The notes beneath the pieces were generated by a model that was not told where the DNA came from, made no database searches, and saw only the letters and a program-made list of their open reading frames with translations. A DNA stretch of 64,000 nt from an uncultured Cytophagales bacterium (GTDB lineage: Bacteria > Bacteroidota > Bacteroidia > Cytophagales > Thermoflexibacteraceae). The position numbers and the translations under genes are program-made. Positions 25,774-33,727 of the stretch are shown in pieces (positions within the stretch are counted from its first letter, which is position 1; the number at the start of each line of letters is the position of its first letter). Location of the stretch: assembly GCA_938039675.1 (NCBI GenBank), contig CALHUI010000007.1, positions 1-64,000 on the forward strand, in the 5' to 3' direction.

Positions 25774-27639
25774 TTATTTGTTTATCAGGTTAAAAATAAT
25801 ATTTTGCCTAACAGCTATGTTGTAAGATTCTGCAAACTTTTGCCATGTGGCAATGCTGTCGGCAGTAATAGACAGCGAATCAACAAAAATAGTGCGTACA
25901 ATCATTATGCCGTCTATTTTTTTCTCATAGCGAACGGAAAAGCCGAAATCGGGGTATCGGCTGTCGGTATCGGGCGGCAGAAAAGCAACCTCCCATCCTT
26001 CGAGCAACTTGATAAATTGCTTGTGGATAAGCGTAAAGGCGTATTCTAACTCCCAATGATTGAATGGAACGGCCGTCGGCACCCATGTTTCCTGATAACG
26101 GGCTGTTATCGTATGAGGATTAAAAAATATCTGTCGGTTTTGATGAATCATCGCATGATTTGCCGTATAACTGTATTGTACTTGCTTGGCCGTATCGGAC
26201 AAAACGGATTGTGTTTGCCACACTTCCGTTGTAACATTACGGCTGTTAAACAGGGGCTGCCTGTTGTGAAGTTCGCTTTTAAAGTAGCCGCTTCCGCTAA
26301 TACGGCCTGTTACTCTGATTGTATCGGCAGGCGCGAGCACGACTACGGCACTGTCTTGTAAAACATTGTGCCTTGCCTCTACAATCGGTACAGTTCTGAT
26401 TTCGTAGCTATGCCGCGATTTGCCTATGAGTGCTTCTTTTCCCTGAATCATGGCAGAAGGCATACCAAACGGCAAGTCGGGGTCTGTGGCATCCAGAAAA
26501 AACATGCGGTTGTCTATTTGCACGGCAGCAATCATATGGTTATCTACCATGGGTGTGGGCAACTCTGTATAGCGATAGGGCAAGCGGCGCGTACCAATCC
26601 ACGTAAAATAGGCTTCAATGCCTGCACGCTTCATGAGTGCCACCAGCAGGGCAGTCATGTCTTTACAGTCGCCATAGCGTTTGCGCAGCACGTCGGCGGC
26701 CTTTCGCGGAATCAACCCACCGTACCCGTCTTCAAAAGCAATATATTGAATGTTGTGCTGCACCCACTTAAAAATGGCACGTGCTTTTTCTTCCGGTGAT
26801 TGTAAGCCTGCCGTTAGGCTGTCCGCTGTCTGTTGTAAAAGGTTGCCATTGTTTTCTTCATCTGTGCCGGCAACCAACCCGCTATACCACGCGTACAAGT
26901 CGGCCACATTGGACAGTATCGGTATTTTCAGTTTGTTGGATATGCGGTAATAGGCAATCCGCGGGATAATATGCGGTGCTCGATAGCTAATCTCCTGTTC
27001 TCCCTCTTTTTTTCGGAATACAGGTATGTTGTTTGCTTTCCAACTGTACACCCAATCTTTCCGATGTTTTTTTTGCTGAAATACAACTTGTGTGATATTA
27101 AAAGTTGAAAAATCGAGCTTGATGTGTCGGTCGCAGCGGATTTCAAACTCGCTCTGCCGTACGGGCAGCGAAGCATTAAAGTAATAAGTACCCAAAAAAC
27201 GCGGCTCTGAAAGCTCCTCTGTATAGTGGAGATAGGAGGTTGCGCCGCTGATAACACCCGGGAAAAGGAAAGTGCGCTCCATGTAGTCGTCATAGAAAAT
27301 GCCTGATTGTACGGCACTCTGGTCGCTAAATCGGGTAACATGAAGCGTATCGCCTTTGGGAGTTATGGTAAAGGCTTTGACGGTCAGCAGTTTGTTAAAT
27401 TTTGAGTAGCCGATTCGTTCTATGGCCGACAGGTTAGCACGCTGCGTACCATGCCTGATTATCAGCAGATTTTCGGACGAAACTTTTATCTGCCGCTGAA
27501 CAAATCGCAAGTATAATATGCGCTTTTTACGGAGAATAACCGTGGGAGCATCTTTTACTTCTGCATAGCCGATAGCGGCTGGCAGCAGGCACAGAATAAA
27601 ATAAACAATGTTGCAAAATTTCTTTTTAATCAATATCAT
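25774..27639 (-). CDS. DUF3857/transglutaminase-domain exported protein, triad intact
   Basis: A 621-residue exported protein with a signal peptide (residues ~1-26), DUF3857 in the N-terminal half and a transglutaminase/papain-like core: Cys325 in RYGDCKDMTALL, His in MVDNHMIAAV, Asp in FLDATDPDLP. Such proteins are widespread in Bacteroidota and are thought to be periplasmic proteases, amidases or cross-linkers; the substrate is unknown. The C-terminal ~180 residues form a beta-rich DUF3858-like domain. Its start overlaps the preceding AP2-domain gene by 14 bases, and it is followed 40 bases on by its Cys-less relative. Confidence 0.87.
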   Translation of the reverse strand: MILIKKKFCNIVYFILCLLPAAIGYAEVKDAPTVILRKKRILYLRFVQRQIKVSSENLLIIRHGTQRANLSAIERIGYSKFNKLLTVKAFTITPKGDTLHVTRFSDQSAVQSGIFYDDYMERTFLFPGVISGATSYLHYTEELSEPRFLGTYYFNASLPVRQSEFEIRCDRHIKLDFSTFNITQVVFQQKKHRKDWVYSWKANNIPVFRKKEGEQEISYRAPHIIPRIAYYRISNKLKIPILSNVADLYAWYSGLVAGTDEENNGNLLQQTADSLTAGLQSPEEKARAIFKWVQHNIQYIAFEDGYGGLIPRKAADVLRKRYGDCKDMTALLVALMKRAGIEAYFTWIGTRRLPYRYTELPTPMVDNHMIAAVQIDNRMFFLDATDPDLPFGMPSAMIQGKEALIGKSRHSYEIRTVPIVEARHNVLQDSAVVVLAPADTIRVTGRISGSGYFKSELHNRQPLFNSRNVTTEVWQTQSVLSDTAKQVQYSYTANHAMIHQNRQIFFNPHTITARYQETWVPTAVPFNHWELEYAFTLIHKQFIKLLEGWEVAFLPPDTDSRYPDFGFSVRYEKKIDGIMIVRTIFVDSLSITADSIATWQKFAESYNIAVRQNIIFNLINK

Positions 27640-28117
27640 TCAGGCTGTTGGTAATGCCGAAGCGCTTCATCGACTCTTCGTTGTAAGCTTTTGCGGCAGC
27701 TTGAGGAGTATCAAAAACTCCCAGATAAATTCTTTCGCCTTTGTCGTAAATAACGGCACGATACTTTTTACCGTCTTTTGAAACGCCTCGGTAGTGGTCA
27801 TGCGAACTTTGTTGCCGTCTCAGATTCGACATCGTTGTCCATTCCAAGTTTTCTATGCGGCAGTCCAGCTTATTGCCGTTTTTCATTCTTACGAAAAGTT
27901 TCTTGCCTGCGTTAGGCTTTTGTAGGAATTGGTCTGCCAGCAGTTTGTGCATGTAGTAAGTTTGTATCCGCCCAAATTGGGTAAATTGAAGCACTGCATA
28001 ACCGGCAGAATGGATACGCCAGCCTTTATCCATGCCTTTCTTTTTGAGAAAAGAGAAACCTTGGCGGCATAGTTTAACCTTGCAGTCGGAGTTAATCAGT
28101 TGCAGATACATACGCAA
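27626..28117 (-). CDS. degenerate HNH-type plus AP2/ERF-domain DNA-binding protein
   Basis: 163 residues. The middle resembles the HNH_3 homing-endonuclease fold (MHKLLADQFL and GNKLDCRIENLEWTT), but the usual N-H-x-D-G-N active-site stretch reads FVRMKNGN, so the general-base His is gone. The C-terminus (residues ~110-155) is a complete AP2/ERF domain: YRGVSKDGKKYRAVIY, then YLGVFDTPQAAAKAYNEES, a DNA-binding domain best known from plant regulators and also found in mobile HNH nucleases. It probably binds DNA without cutting it. An alternative start is Met29. It overlaps the next gene by 14 bases. Confidence 0.8.
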   Translation of the reverse strand: MRMYLQLINSDCKVKLCRQGFSFLKKKGMDKGWRIHSAGYAVLQFTQFGRIQTYYMHKLLADQFLQKPNAGKKLFVRMKNGNKLDCRIENLEWTTMSNLRRQQSSHDHYRGVSKDGKKYRAVIYDKGERIYLGVFDTPQAAAKAYNEESMKRFGITNSLNDID

Positions 28118-28168
28118 ATAGCCTAAAAAATGTGGATTAAAAACTTGTATGCAACTAATCTATACAAA

Positions 28169-28204
28169 CGATAAATTACTTGCAAATATTCAAGTAATTT
28201 ATCG
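28169..28204 (-). terminator. 14-bp perfect hairpin overlapping the thioesterase stop codon
   Basis: CGATAAATTACTTG (28169-28182) pairs perfectly with 28191-28204 around an 8-base loop. The stop codon of the thioesterase gene (28199-28201) lies inside the stem. The T-run on the minus strand is weak, so it may act as a terminator or as a 3' end stabiliser. Confidence 0.55.
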
Positions 28205-28735
28205 GGTGCGATTGCTTTTTTTTGCTTTGTATTGTGCCGATATCTGCTTGACTCGCTCGTCAAATGGCGTTTTTTCAAAGTCAAAATCGTGATAATGAAT
28301 AGCTTTCAGGTAATTCATCACCTCCGGATGGTGCATCTGCTTTTTACCGGTTTTAATATCCACATATTTTAGAGTTGTCCACAAAAGTGACTTAAAAGTT
28401 ACATCTTCTTCACAAGCCATTACGTATTCAATTACGGCAGTATCGTCGGTGTAATGAATCAGGCGTGAGTAAATAGTAACCCATTCGCCTACCATGGCCG
28501 AGCGGACATAGGCAATCTGATGGTTGTAAACTACCCAGGCTGCCTGAAACTGCTGAAAAATATCCAGCGGATTGAGGCCATACAACTTAGGTACTTGGTC
28601 TTCGCGTGCGTTGAAAAAATAGTCAAAATACTTGGCATTGTTCAGATGCTTCAGCGGGTCGCAGTCCTGAAAACGAATAATAGACTGTGAAACGGTTTCT
28701 TTTGGGTAAATTTTATTTGGGTCTATTTGTAACAT
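28199..28735 (-). CDS. acyl-CoA thioesterase, hot-dog fold (4HBT-like)
   Basis: A 178-residue single hot-dog domain protein of the 4-hydroxybenzoyl-CoA thioesterase superfamily. The signature RFQDCDPLKHLNNAKYFDYF has the catalytic Asp and the helix-start His-Leu-Asn. It likely hydrolyses a fatty or aromatic acyl-CoA, but specificity cannot be predicted. It is a single gene between the HisA-like and AP2 genes. A TAnnTTTG element sits only 4 bases before the ATG. Confidence 0.85.
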   Translation of the reverse strand: MLQIDPNKIYPKETVSQSIIRFQDCDPLKHLNNAKYFDYFFNAREDQVPKLYGLNPLDIFQQFQAAWVVYNHQIAYVRSAMVGEWVTIYSRLIHYTDDTAVIEYVMACEEDVTFKSLLWTTLKYVDIKTGKKQMHHPEVMNYLKAIHYHDFDFEKTPFDERVKQISAQYKAKKSNRTR

Positions 28736-28739
28736 GGAA

Positions 28740-28747
28740 CAAAAATA
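28740..28747 (-). promoter_or_regulatory. possible -7 element abutting the thioesterase start
   Basis: The minus-strand reading is TATTTTTG, matching TAnnTTTG, ending 4 bases before the ATG at 28735. It implies a leaderless or near-leaderless message if functional. Confidence 0.35.
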
Positions 28748-28812
28748 AGAAACAGCTTTGTCAAAGTTGTTTCTTTGACAAAGTTATTTGCAAAAAAACT
28801 ATCGCATGATAG

Positions 28813-29547
28813 CTATGCCTTTGCATAGAAAGACTCGAAGTCTTTCAATGTAATTTTTCCTTCGTAGAAGGCTTTGCCAATGATAGCCGCATAAACTCCC
28901 ATATCTTCAAGTTTACGTACATCGTCTAAACTGCTGATACCACCGCTTGCCATAATGCGCAAGTCGGGAAAACGTTTCAGTAGTTCGGCATACAAGTCAA
29001 AATCGGGGCCGGAAAGAGTACCGTCTTTTTCGTTGCTGGCACATTTGAGATATAGCAGGCTTTGATTGTAGAACTGTTCTACGAAATCGAACAGGTATAT
29101 GTCTGTGCCTTTTTGGCGACCTTTCACAGCTATTTTATTACCTGCTATTATGTCTGCACTCAAAATTACTTTGTTGCGACCATAAGTGAACAGCCACTCC
29201 GTAAAGATACTGGGCTGATGAATCGCTATGGAACTTACAGTCATCATTCGGGCACCATACTCAAAAACAGTAGCAGCTTCGCCATCGTTACTGATGCCGC
29301 CGCTAAAGTCCACTTCTATATTATTTGTGTGGCGGGTAATCATTCCCAGCACTTCGTAGTTAGTTACCTTACCGGTTCGTGCACCGTCTAAGTCTATCAG
29401 GTGTAACCTGCGAATGCCGTGTTCTTCAAACTGCTGTGCCAATTCCAAAGGGCTTACATCGTAGGTGGTATAGTCGTCGTAATTGCCTTGTTTCAAACGC
29501 ACGCATTTACCACCTAAAACAGACATAGAAGGGATTAGTTCAATCAT
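28813..29547 (-). CDS. HisA-like TIM-barrel protein with substituted active-site residues
   Basis: 244 residues, full HisA length, with conserved phosphate-binding parts: GGKCVRLKQGNY, RLHLIDLDGARTG, ASGGISSLDDV and IIGKAFYEGKI. HisA isomerises ProFAR in histidine biosynthesis using an Asp in the first strand (IPAxD), a central Asp and a Thr. Here the first-strand Asp is Ser (IPSMSVLGG) and the TDI segment before KDGTL reads CASNE, so the Thr is lost. The central Asp (LSADII) remains. No other his gene is nearby. It may be a re-purposed paralogue instead of true HisA, though automated annotation would call it hisA. Confidence 0.75.
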   Translation of the reverse strand: MIELIPSMSVLGGKCVRLKQGNYDDYTTYDVSPLELAQQFEEHGIRRLHLIDLDGARTGKVTNYEVLGMITRHTNNIEVDFSGGISNDGEAATVFEYGARMMTVSSIAIHQPSIFTEWLFTYGRNKVILSADIIAGNKIAVKGRQKGTDIYLFDFVEQFYNQSLLYLKCASNEKDGTLSGPDFDLYAELLKRFPDLRIMASGGISSLDDVRKLEDMGVYAAIIGKAFYEGKITLKDFESFYAKA

Positions 29548-29663
29548 TTCTTTTCGTTTAGAGGTTCAATAACAACTCAATTTAAACGAAAAAAAATACA
29601 AATCCCTATTCTCGCCGTTAATTTTTATGCTATTAATTTTTTGTGAAGGTATTTATGCGTTTT

Positions 29664-30482
29664 TTACAGGTTCTTCACAAGCGGAATCCGATAATAGATG
29701 TGGTAGTTAAACGACAACTTCACGTTGCTGCGTATGGTGCCGAATCCGGGCACTTCGTTAGGGAGCAATCGGTCGGTATTACTCGGGCGACCGGCAAATT
29801 TGATGCGGAATGTATAGCCCAGATACAACTCGCGCCATACTGCTACGCGCAGCCCCATGGTCAGTTCCATCCAGCGATAGTTTAGGCGGTCGCTGATTGT
29901 TTCCGAAAATAAAGGAGCAGCAGGCATACCATTAAATCCCCATGGGGTGCTTCGGGCGGTGTATGCAGCCTCTTGCGCAAAATTAGCGCGGGCATAGCGC
30001 CAACCAACCATGAGGGCGTTTTTTCTGTCGGTAAAAGTTTTGTGCAATACGTTGTAGTCAAAACCTATCCGCCAGTAAGTGCCCGTATTGCTGTAACTGA
30101 CATTGCGCAGACTGTCTTTCGCATTGCGTTCCCGAAAGGTAGATGAATAGCCGACATCAGCAATCAGAAAGTTTTTGTTTCTATTGAAAGCCATATCGGC
30201 AGTAAGTTCAAAACGAGCGGTATTGGCGTAAAAATTTTTCAGGTTTTCACCAATAGTATTTCGGCCGAAAGGTGCACTTACCGCCCCATTCAGCCAGTAA
30301 GACAAGTCTGTACCTACACGCAGGGCATAAGGCCGCAACGATTGGGCTTTTGCCCATGCTTTCAGCCGTTTGCCAATCGGCTCGCGCAAGGTATCAAGCA
30401 TAATGGGAGCGGGTTGAGCCTTTGCGGCAAGGCATAGCAAAACAGCCGCAACGAGTAGTAAAAAAGATTGTCGGAATATCAT
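29664..30482 (-). CDS. outer-membrane beta-barrel-like protein (DUF6048-like)
   Basis: 272 residues with a signal peptide (RQSFLLLVAAVLLCLAAKAQ) and alternating hydrophobic/aromatic strands ending in NYHIYYRIPLVKNL, as in small outer-membrane barrels. The order, a lipoprotein followed by a barrel, matches the DUF6452-DUF6048 pair common in Bacteroidota. Its ATG shares one base with the TAA of the upstream gene (TAATG), a strong sign of translational coupling. Function unknown, probably an envelope pair. Confidence 0.65.
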   Translation of the reverse strand: MIFRQSFLLLVAAVLLCLAAKAQPAPIMLDTLREPIGKRLKAWAKAQSLRPYALRVGTDLSYWLNGAVSAPFGRNTIGENLKNFYANTARFELTADMAFNRNKNFLIADVGYSSTFRERNAKDSLRNVSYSNTGTYWRIGFDYNVLHKTFTDRKNALMVGWRYARANFAQEAAYTARSTPWGFNGMPAAPLFSETISDRLNYRWMELTMGLRVAVWRELYLGYTFRIKFAGRPSNTDRLLPNEVPGFGTIRSNVKLSFNYHIYYRIPLVKNL

Positions 30483-30991
30483 TACCAGAATAAGCGAATA
30501 TGAACGGTATCGGCACGTAAAACGACAAGTTGCGCAGCAATTTGTGCCGAGTCATACGGATTTTTGATAATCTGCAAGTTCTCAATGCGTCGGTCGTAGC
30601 CGCAGTCGGGAGAAACAATGCTCAGGATGCGTTTGTAAGTCAGCACTAACGTATCGCGTCGGGCGGGCGAGTCGGCAGGTGCGCCCGGTCTTCTGCCAAA
30701 AAATACAAACAGCGATGTGTCCCGCGAGGGGTCTAAGGGCAATGCCACACTGTTTGGCACAGGATTTTCAGAAGTGATACTGCTATACAGTATGCGACCG
30801 GCACGGTAAATTGTAATACCTCTACCCGTTTGTACGGAATCAAACCCCGGAACAAGCACGCGTGTGCTGCCCTTCCGATAAAATCGCACGATAGGTTCGC
30901 TGGAATGGCGCGAAGTGAACACACAATCTTCACAAGCAGCCAAAACTAACAGACCGTACAGGCAAACAAAACCGCGAATCAGTTTATTCAT
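30482..30991 (-). CDS. lipoprotein (DUF6452-like), first gene of a coupled pair
   Basis: 169 residues with a lipoprotein signal ending in the lipobox LAAC (LVLAACEDC). The mature part is beta-rich and has two further Cys residues (EDC, SPDCGYDRRIENL) that could form a disulfide. Coupled to the barrel-like gene by a one-base stop/start overlap. It is divergent from rodA. Function unknown; the DUF assignment is by context and pattern only. Confidence 0.6.
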   Translation of the reverse strand: MNKLIRGFVCLYGLLVLAACEDCVFTSRHSSEPIVRFYRKGSTRVLVPGFDSVQTGRGITIYRAGRILYSSITSENPVPNSVALPLDPSRDTSLFVFFGRRPGAPADSPARRDTLVLTYKRILSIVSPDCGYDRRIENLQIIKNPYDSAQIAAQLVVLRADTVHIRLFW

Positions 30992-31102
30992 GGATGCAAA
31001 ACTATTGAATTTGGCGGTTTAACAGCCTTGCAAGGTTGTTAAATAACCTGAAAGATAGGTACTTTGAAAACGGGTGAGTAAATTGCAGCTATATTTTTTG
31101 GC

Positions 31103-32404
31103 ATGGAACGTTCGGGAAGACGCATTTTAAGAGGTGTATTCAATCAGTTAGATTTACCACTGCTGATATTGTACTTGGTGCTTGTGTTTTTGGGATGGAT
31201 GAATATTTATGCCGCCGTTTACGACCCGGAAACCAAACGCTCTATTTTTGATTTGACCATCAACTCCGGTAAGCAGTTCGTCTGGATATGCTGTGCCTTA
31301 ATCATCGGCCTGTTTATTCTGATACTGGATGTAAAACTTTACGTCAAGTTTGCTTACGTGTGGTATGCTGTGGTAATGTTTACCTTAGTAGGTGTTTTGC
31401 TGTTCGGTCGCGAAATAGCAGGCTCAAAGTCGTGGTTTGATTTGGGTTTCATGCGTTTTCAGCCCTCAGAACTTGCCAAAATGGCAACGGTGCTGGCACT
31501 TGCCAAATTTCTTGGCGATAATAACACCAAACTGATGTATCCCGGCAATCTGATTACGGTTTTAATACTGATTGCCATCCCGACGGGGCTTACCTTGATG
31601 CAAGGCGACACGGGTTCTGCACTGGTATTTGCCTCCCTAAGCATTATGCTGTACAGAGAAGGTCTGCCCGGTCAAATATTGGTATTGGGGCTGTTGGCAG
31701 GTACTCTGCTCGTTCTGACCTTATTTTTTAAAGCCTACATTCTGGAACTAATGCTCGGTATTGCCTGCTGCGGGCTTATTTATATCTTTCTGTTTAATCG
31801 CCGTAAATGGAAAGATGTCATTATCACGGTGTTATTTACCGGACTTGCCATCGGTATTGTTTTCAGCGTAGATTTCTTTATTTACAAAGTATTAAAGCCA
31901 CACCAACAAAAGCGCATAGAAGTACTTATCAACCCTGATATAGATGCTAAAGGCATTGGCTGGCAGGTCAATCAGTCCAAAATTGCCATTGGTTCAGGCG
32001 GTTTGCTGGGTAAAGGCTTTCTGGAAGGTACACAAACCAAATTCAACTTTGTACCCGACCAAAGCACCGACTTCATTTTCTGCACCATTGGCGAAGAACG
32101 CGGCTGGTTAGGCAGTTTGTTGCTCATCTCTCTTTTTGTGGCACTGCTGAATCGCCTGCTGCTGGTCGCTGAGCGTCAAAAATCGCGTTTCAGCCGTGTA
32201 TATGCCTACGGGGCCGCCTCCATACTATTCTTTCACTTTGCGGTAAATATCGGTATGACTATTGGTTTATTTCCTGTAATCGGTATTCCCCTACCCTTTT
32301 TCAGTTATGGCGGTTCTTCCCTGTGGTCATTCACGCTGCTGCTTTTTGTGCTGCTCAAATTAGATATGCACCGAAAAATGCAGATTACAGACAGTTTTTT
32401 CTAA
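31103..32404 (+). CDS. rodA: rod-shape peptidoglycan polymerase RodA (SEDS family)
   Basis: A 433-residue glycosyltransferase of the shape, elongation, division and sporulation family, about ten membrane segments. SEDS motifs include GSKSWFDLGFMRFQPSELAK, VPDQSTDFIFCTIGEERGW (catalytic Asp loop) and GIPLPFFSYGGSSLW. RodA polymerises lipid II during cell elongation with a class B PBP. The usual partners (mreBCD, PBP2) are absent here, so the gene is separated from the classical cluster. Confidence 0.94.
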   Translation: MERSGRRILRGVFNQLDLPLLILYLVLVFLGWMNIYAAVYDPETKRSIFDLTINSGKQFVWICCALIIGLFILILDVKLYVKFAYVWYAVVMFTLVGVLLFGREIAGSKSWFDLGFMRFQPSELAKMATVLALAKFLGDNNTKLMYPGNLITVLILIAIPTGLTLMQGDTGSALVFASLSIMLYREGLPGQILVLGLLAGTLLVLTLFFKAYILELMLGIACCGLIYIFLFNRRKWKDVIITVLFTGLAIGIVFSVDFFIYKVLKPHQQKRIEVLINPDIDAKGIGWQVNQSKIAIGSGGLLGKGFLEGTQTKFNFVPDQSTDFIFCTIGEERGWLGSLLLISLFVALLNRLLLVAERQKSRFSRVYAYGAASILFFHFAVNIGMTIGLFPVIGIPLPFFSYGGSSLWSFTLLLFVLLKLDMHRKMQITDSFF

Positions 32405-32474
32405 CTTGCGCTCTAATCGACTTTTAGTTTTTTCTTTCATTCGTTGTAAGTTTTTAACTACCTATTGAACATAG

Positions 32475-32900
32475 ATGGCAAACACCGGAAAAAAGTTTCA
32501 ATCTGTCATGCTGATTGACGACAATGACATTGATAACCTGATTAATCAGAAAATGATTGAGTCGGCCAATATTTGTGAAAATATTTACACCCACTCGGGT
32601 GCCAAAAGTGCAATAGAGTTTTTAAAAAATATGGAAAAACTCTCTAAACTGCTGCCAAACACACAGATTTTGCCAGAACTAATCTTTCTGGATATTGACA
32701 TGCCGCTTATGGATGGCTTTCAGTTTTTAGACCAATTCGATAAACTCAGCGCCAATACCAAGCATCATTGTCAGATTGTAATGCTTACTTCATCTATCAG
32801 CCCGCAGGATGAAAGCAGAGCCAAATCGTACGGCTATGTAAAAAAATACATCCACAAGCCGCTGACACTCGACGAAATCCGCAAATTGATTCAGCAGTAA
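32475..32900 (+). CDS. stand-alone response regulator (REC domain)
   Basis: 141 residues, receiver domain only. Acidic pocket IDDND at 14-18, phosphoacceptor Asp73 in FLDIDMPLMDGF, Thr/Ser in MLTSS, Lys in IHKPLT. No output domain, so it acts in a phosphorelay or by protein contact. The rcp1-like form, with a long loop before strand 3, is common in this phylum. It lies 70 bases after rodA, possibly co-transcribed, and ends at a bidirectional hairpin. No cognate kinase is in view. Confidence 0.9.
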   Translation: MANTGKKFQSVMLIDDNDIDNLINQKMIESANICENIYTHSGAKSAIEFLKNMEKLSKLLPNTQILPELIFLDIDMPLMDGFQFLDQFDKLSANTKHHCQIVMLTSSISPQDESRAKSYGYVKKYIHKPLTLDEIRKLIQQ

Positions 32901-32925
32901 GTCTTCACTGACGAGCTATAATAAC

Positions 32926-32970
32926 AAAAAAGGTTTCAAATGGCTGTTACACTCACCTGAAACCTTTTTT
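32926..32970. terminator. bidirectional terminator between the response regulator and the cpsB-like gene
   Basis: AAAAAAGGTTTCA (32926-32938) pairs perfectly with 32958-32970, giving A-run/T-run flanks on both strands, as expected between convergent genes. Confidence 0.85.
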
Positions 32971-32989
32971 GTATATCCATTCTACTTGC

Positions 32990-33727
32990 TTACAAAGTAT
33001 TGTTCAAAATCACATTCATACTAAGCGCTTTAACATAGCTTTCTGTCTCCTGCGACTTCCGGTGTGTATCGAGGTGCTTGTTGCGGTGGCAATCGCTACC
33101 TATAAAGCTCACCATTTGACGGTCTATCAACTGCTCGGCCAATACTTTTGCTTCGGGGCCGTAGTAACCAACCAGCGAGCCTGAATTAACCTGCATCAAC
33201 ACGCCTTTGCCGTGCCATTCTTCCAATCTATGAAACTGTCCGTATAAGTAGCCATATCGTTCAGGGTGTGCCAGCACAGGCCTGTAGCCGTTGGAAAGCA
33301 TCAGAAAAATTGCATACTCCATGTAAGGAGAGTAGTTAATAAACGATGTTTCAAACAGCAGGTATTGATTCCCGAAGGTGAGTAATTGTTCTTTAACTTC
33401 TAATTTTCGCACAAAAAACTCGTCCAGATAGTACTCGGCGGCTACTTCCAGACTAATATCCATGCTCAATTGACGAATAATATCGTTCAGTTGGTCTAAC
33501 TTACGGAGAATAATTTCCGGCGTATTGCGGTAAAAATCGCTCATGATGTGTGGCGTAATAACGAGTTTTCTATAACCCAACTTTTCAAACCCGCGAATTA
33601 TCTCGATAGACTGCTCAAAAGTTTGGACACCATCATCAATACCGGGCAGCAAATGCGAGTGCATATCTACTGTCAGTGGACTGACAGTGCCGTAAGTCGT
33701 TTTTTTGGTGCGAAAGAGTGAAATCAT
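32990..33727 (-). CDS. CpsB/YwqE-type protein-tyrosine phosphatase (PHP family)
   Basis: 245-residue metal-dependent phosphatase that removes phosphate from the tyrosine cluster of the neighbouring Wzc kinase. PHP-type metal ligands are DMHSHLLPGIDDG at the N-terminus, VITPHI, EYYLDE, ETSF, LAHPERY and IGSDCHR. Its start overlaps the wzc stop by 4 bases, so kinase and phosphatase are coupled. It is the last gene of the capsule/exopolysaccharide export operon. Confidence 0.92.
   Translation of the reverse strand: MISLFRTKKTTYGTVSPLTVDMHSHLLPGIDDGVQTFEQSIEIIRGFEKLGYRKLVITPHIMSDFYRNTPEIILRKLDQLNDIIRQLSMDISLEVAAEYYLDEFFVRKLEVKEQLLTFGNQYLLFETSFINYSPYMEYAIFLMLSNGYRPVLAHPERYGYLYGQFHRLEEWHGKGVLMQVNSGSLVGYYGPEAKVLAEQLIDRQMVSFIGSDCHRNKHLDTHRKSQETESYVKALSMNVILNNTL

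Noticed and set aside
28813-29547. Simple assignment as hisA
   Set aside because: Key catalytic residues are replaced and no his genes are linked, so only a HisA-like label is supported.
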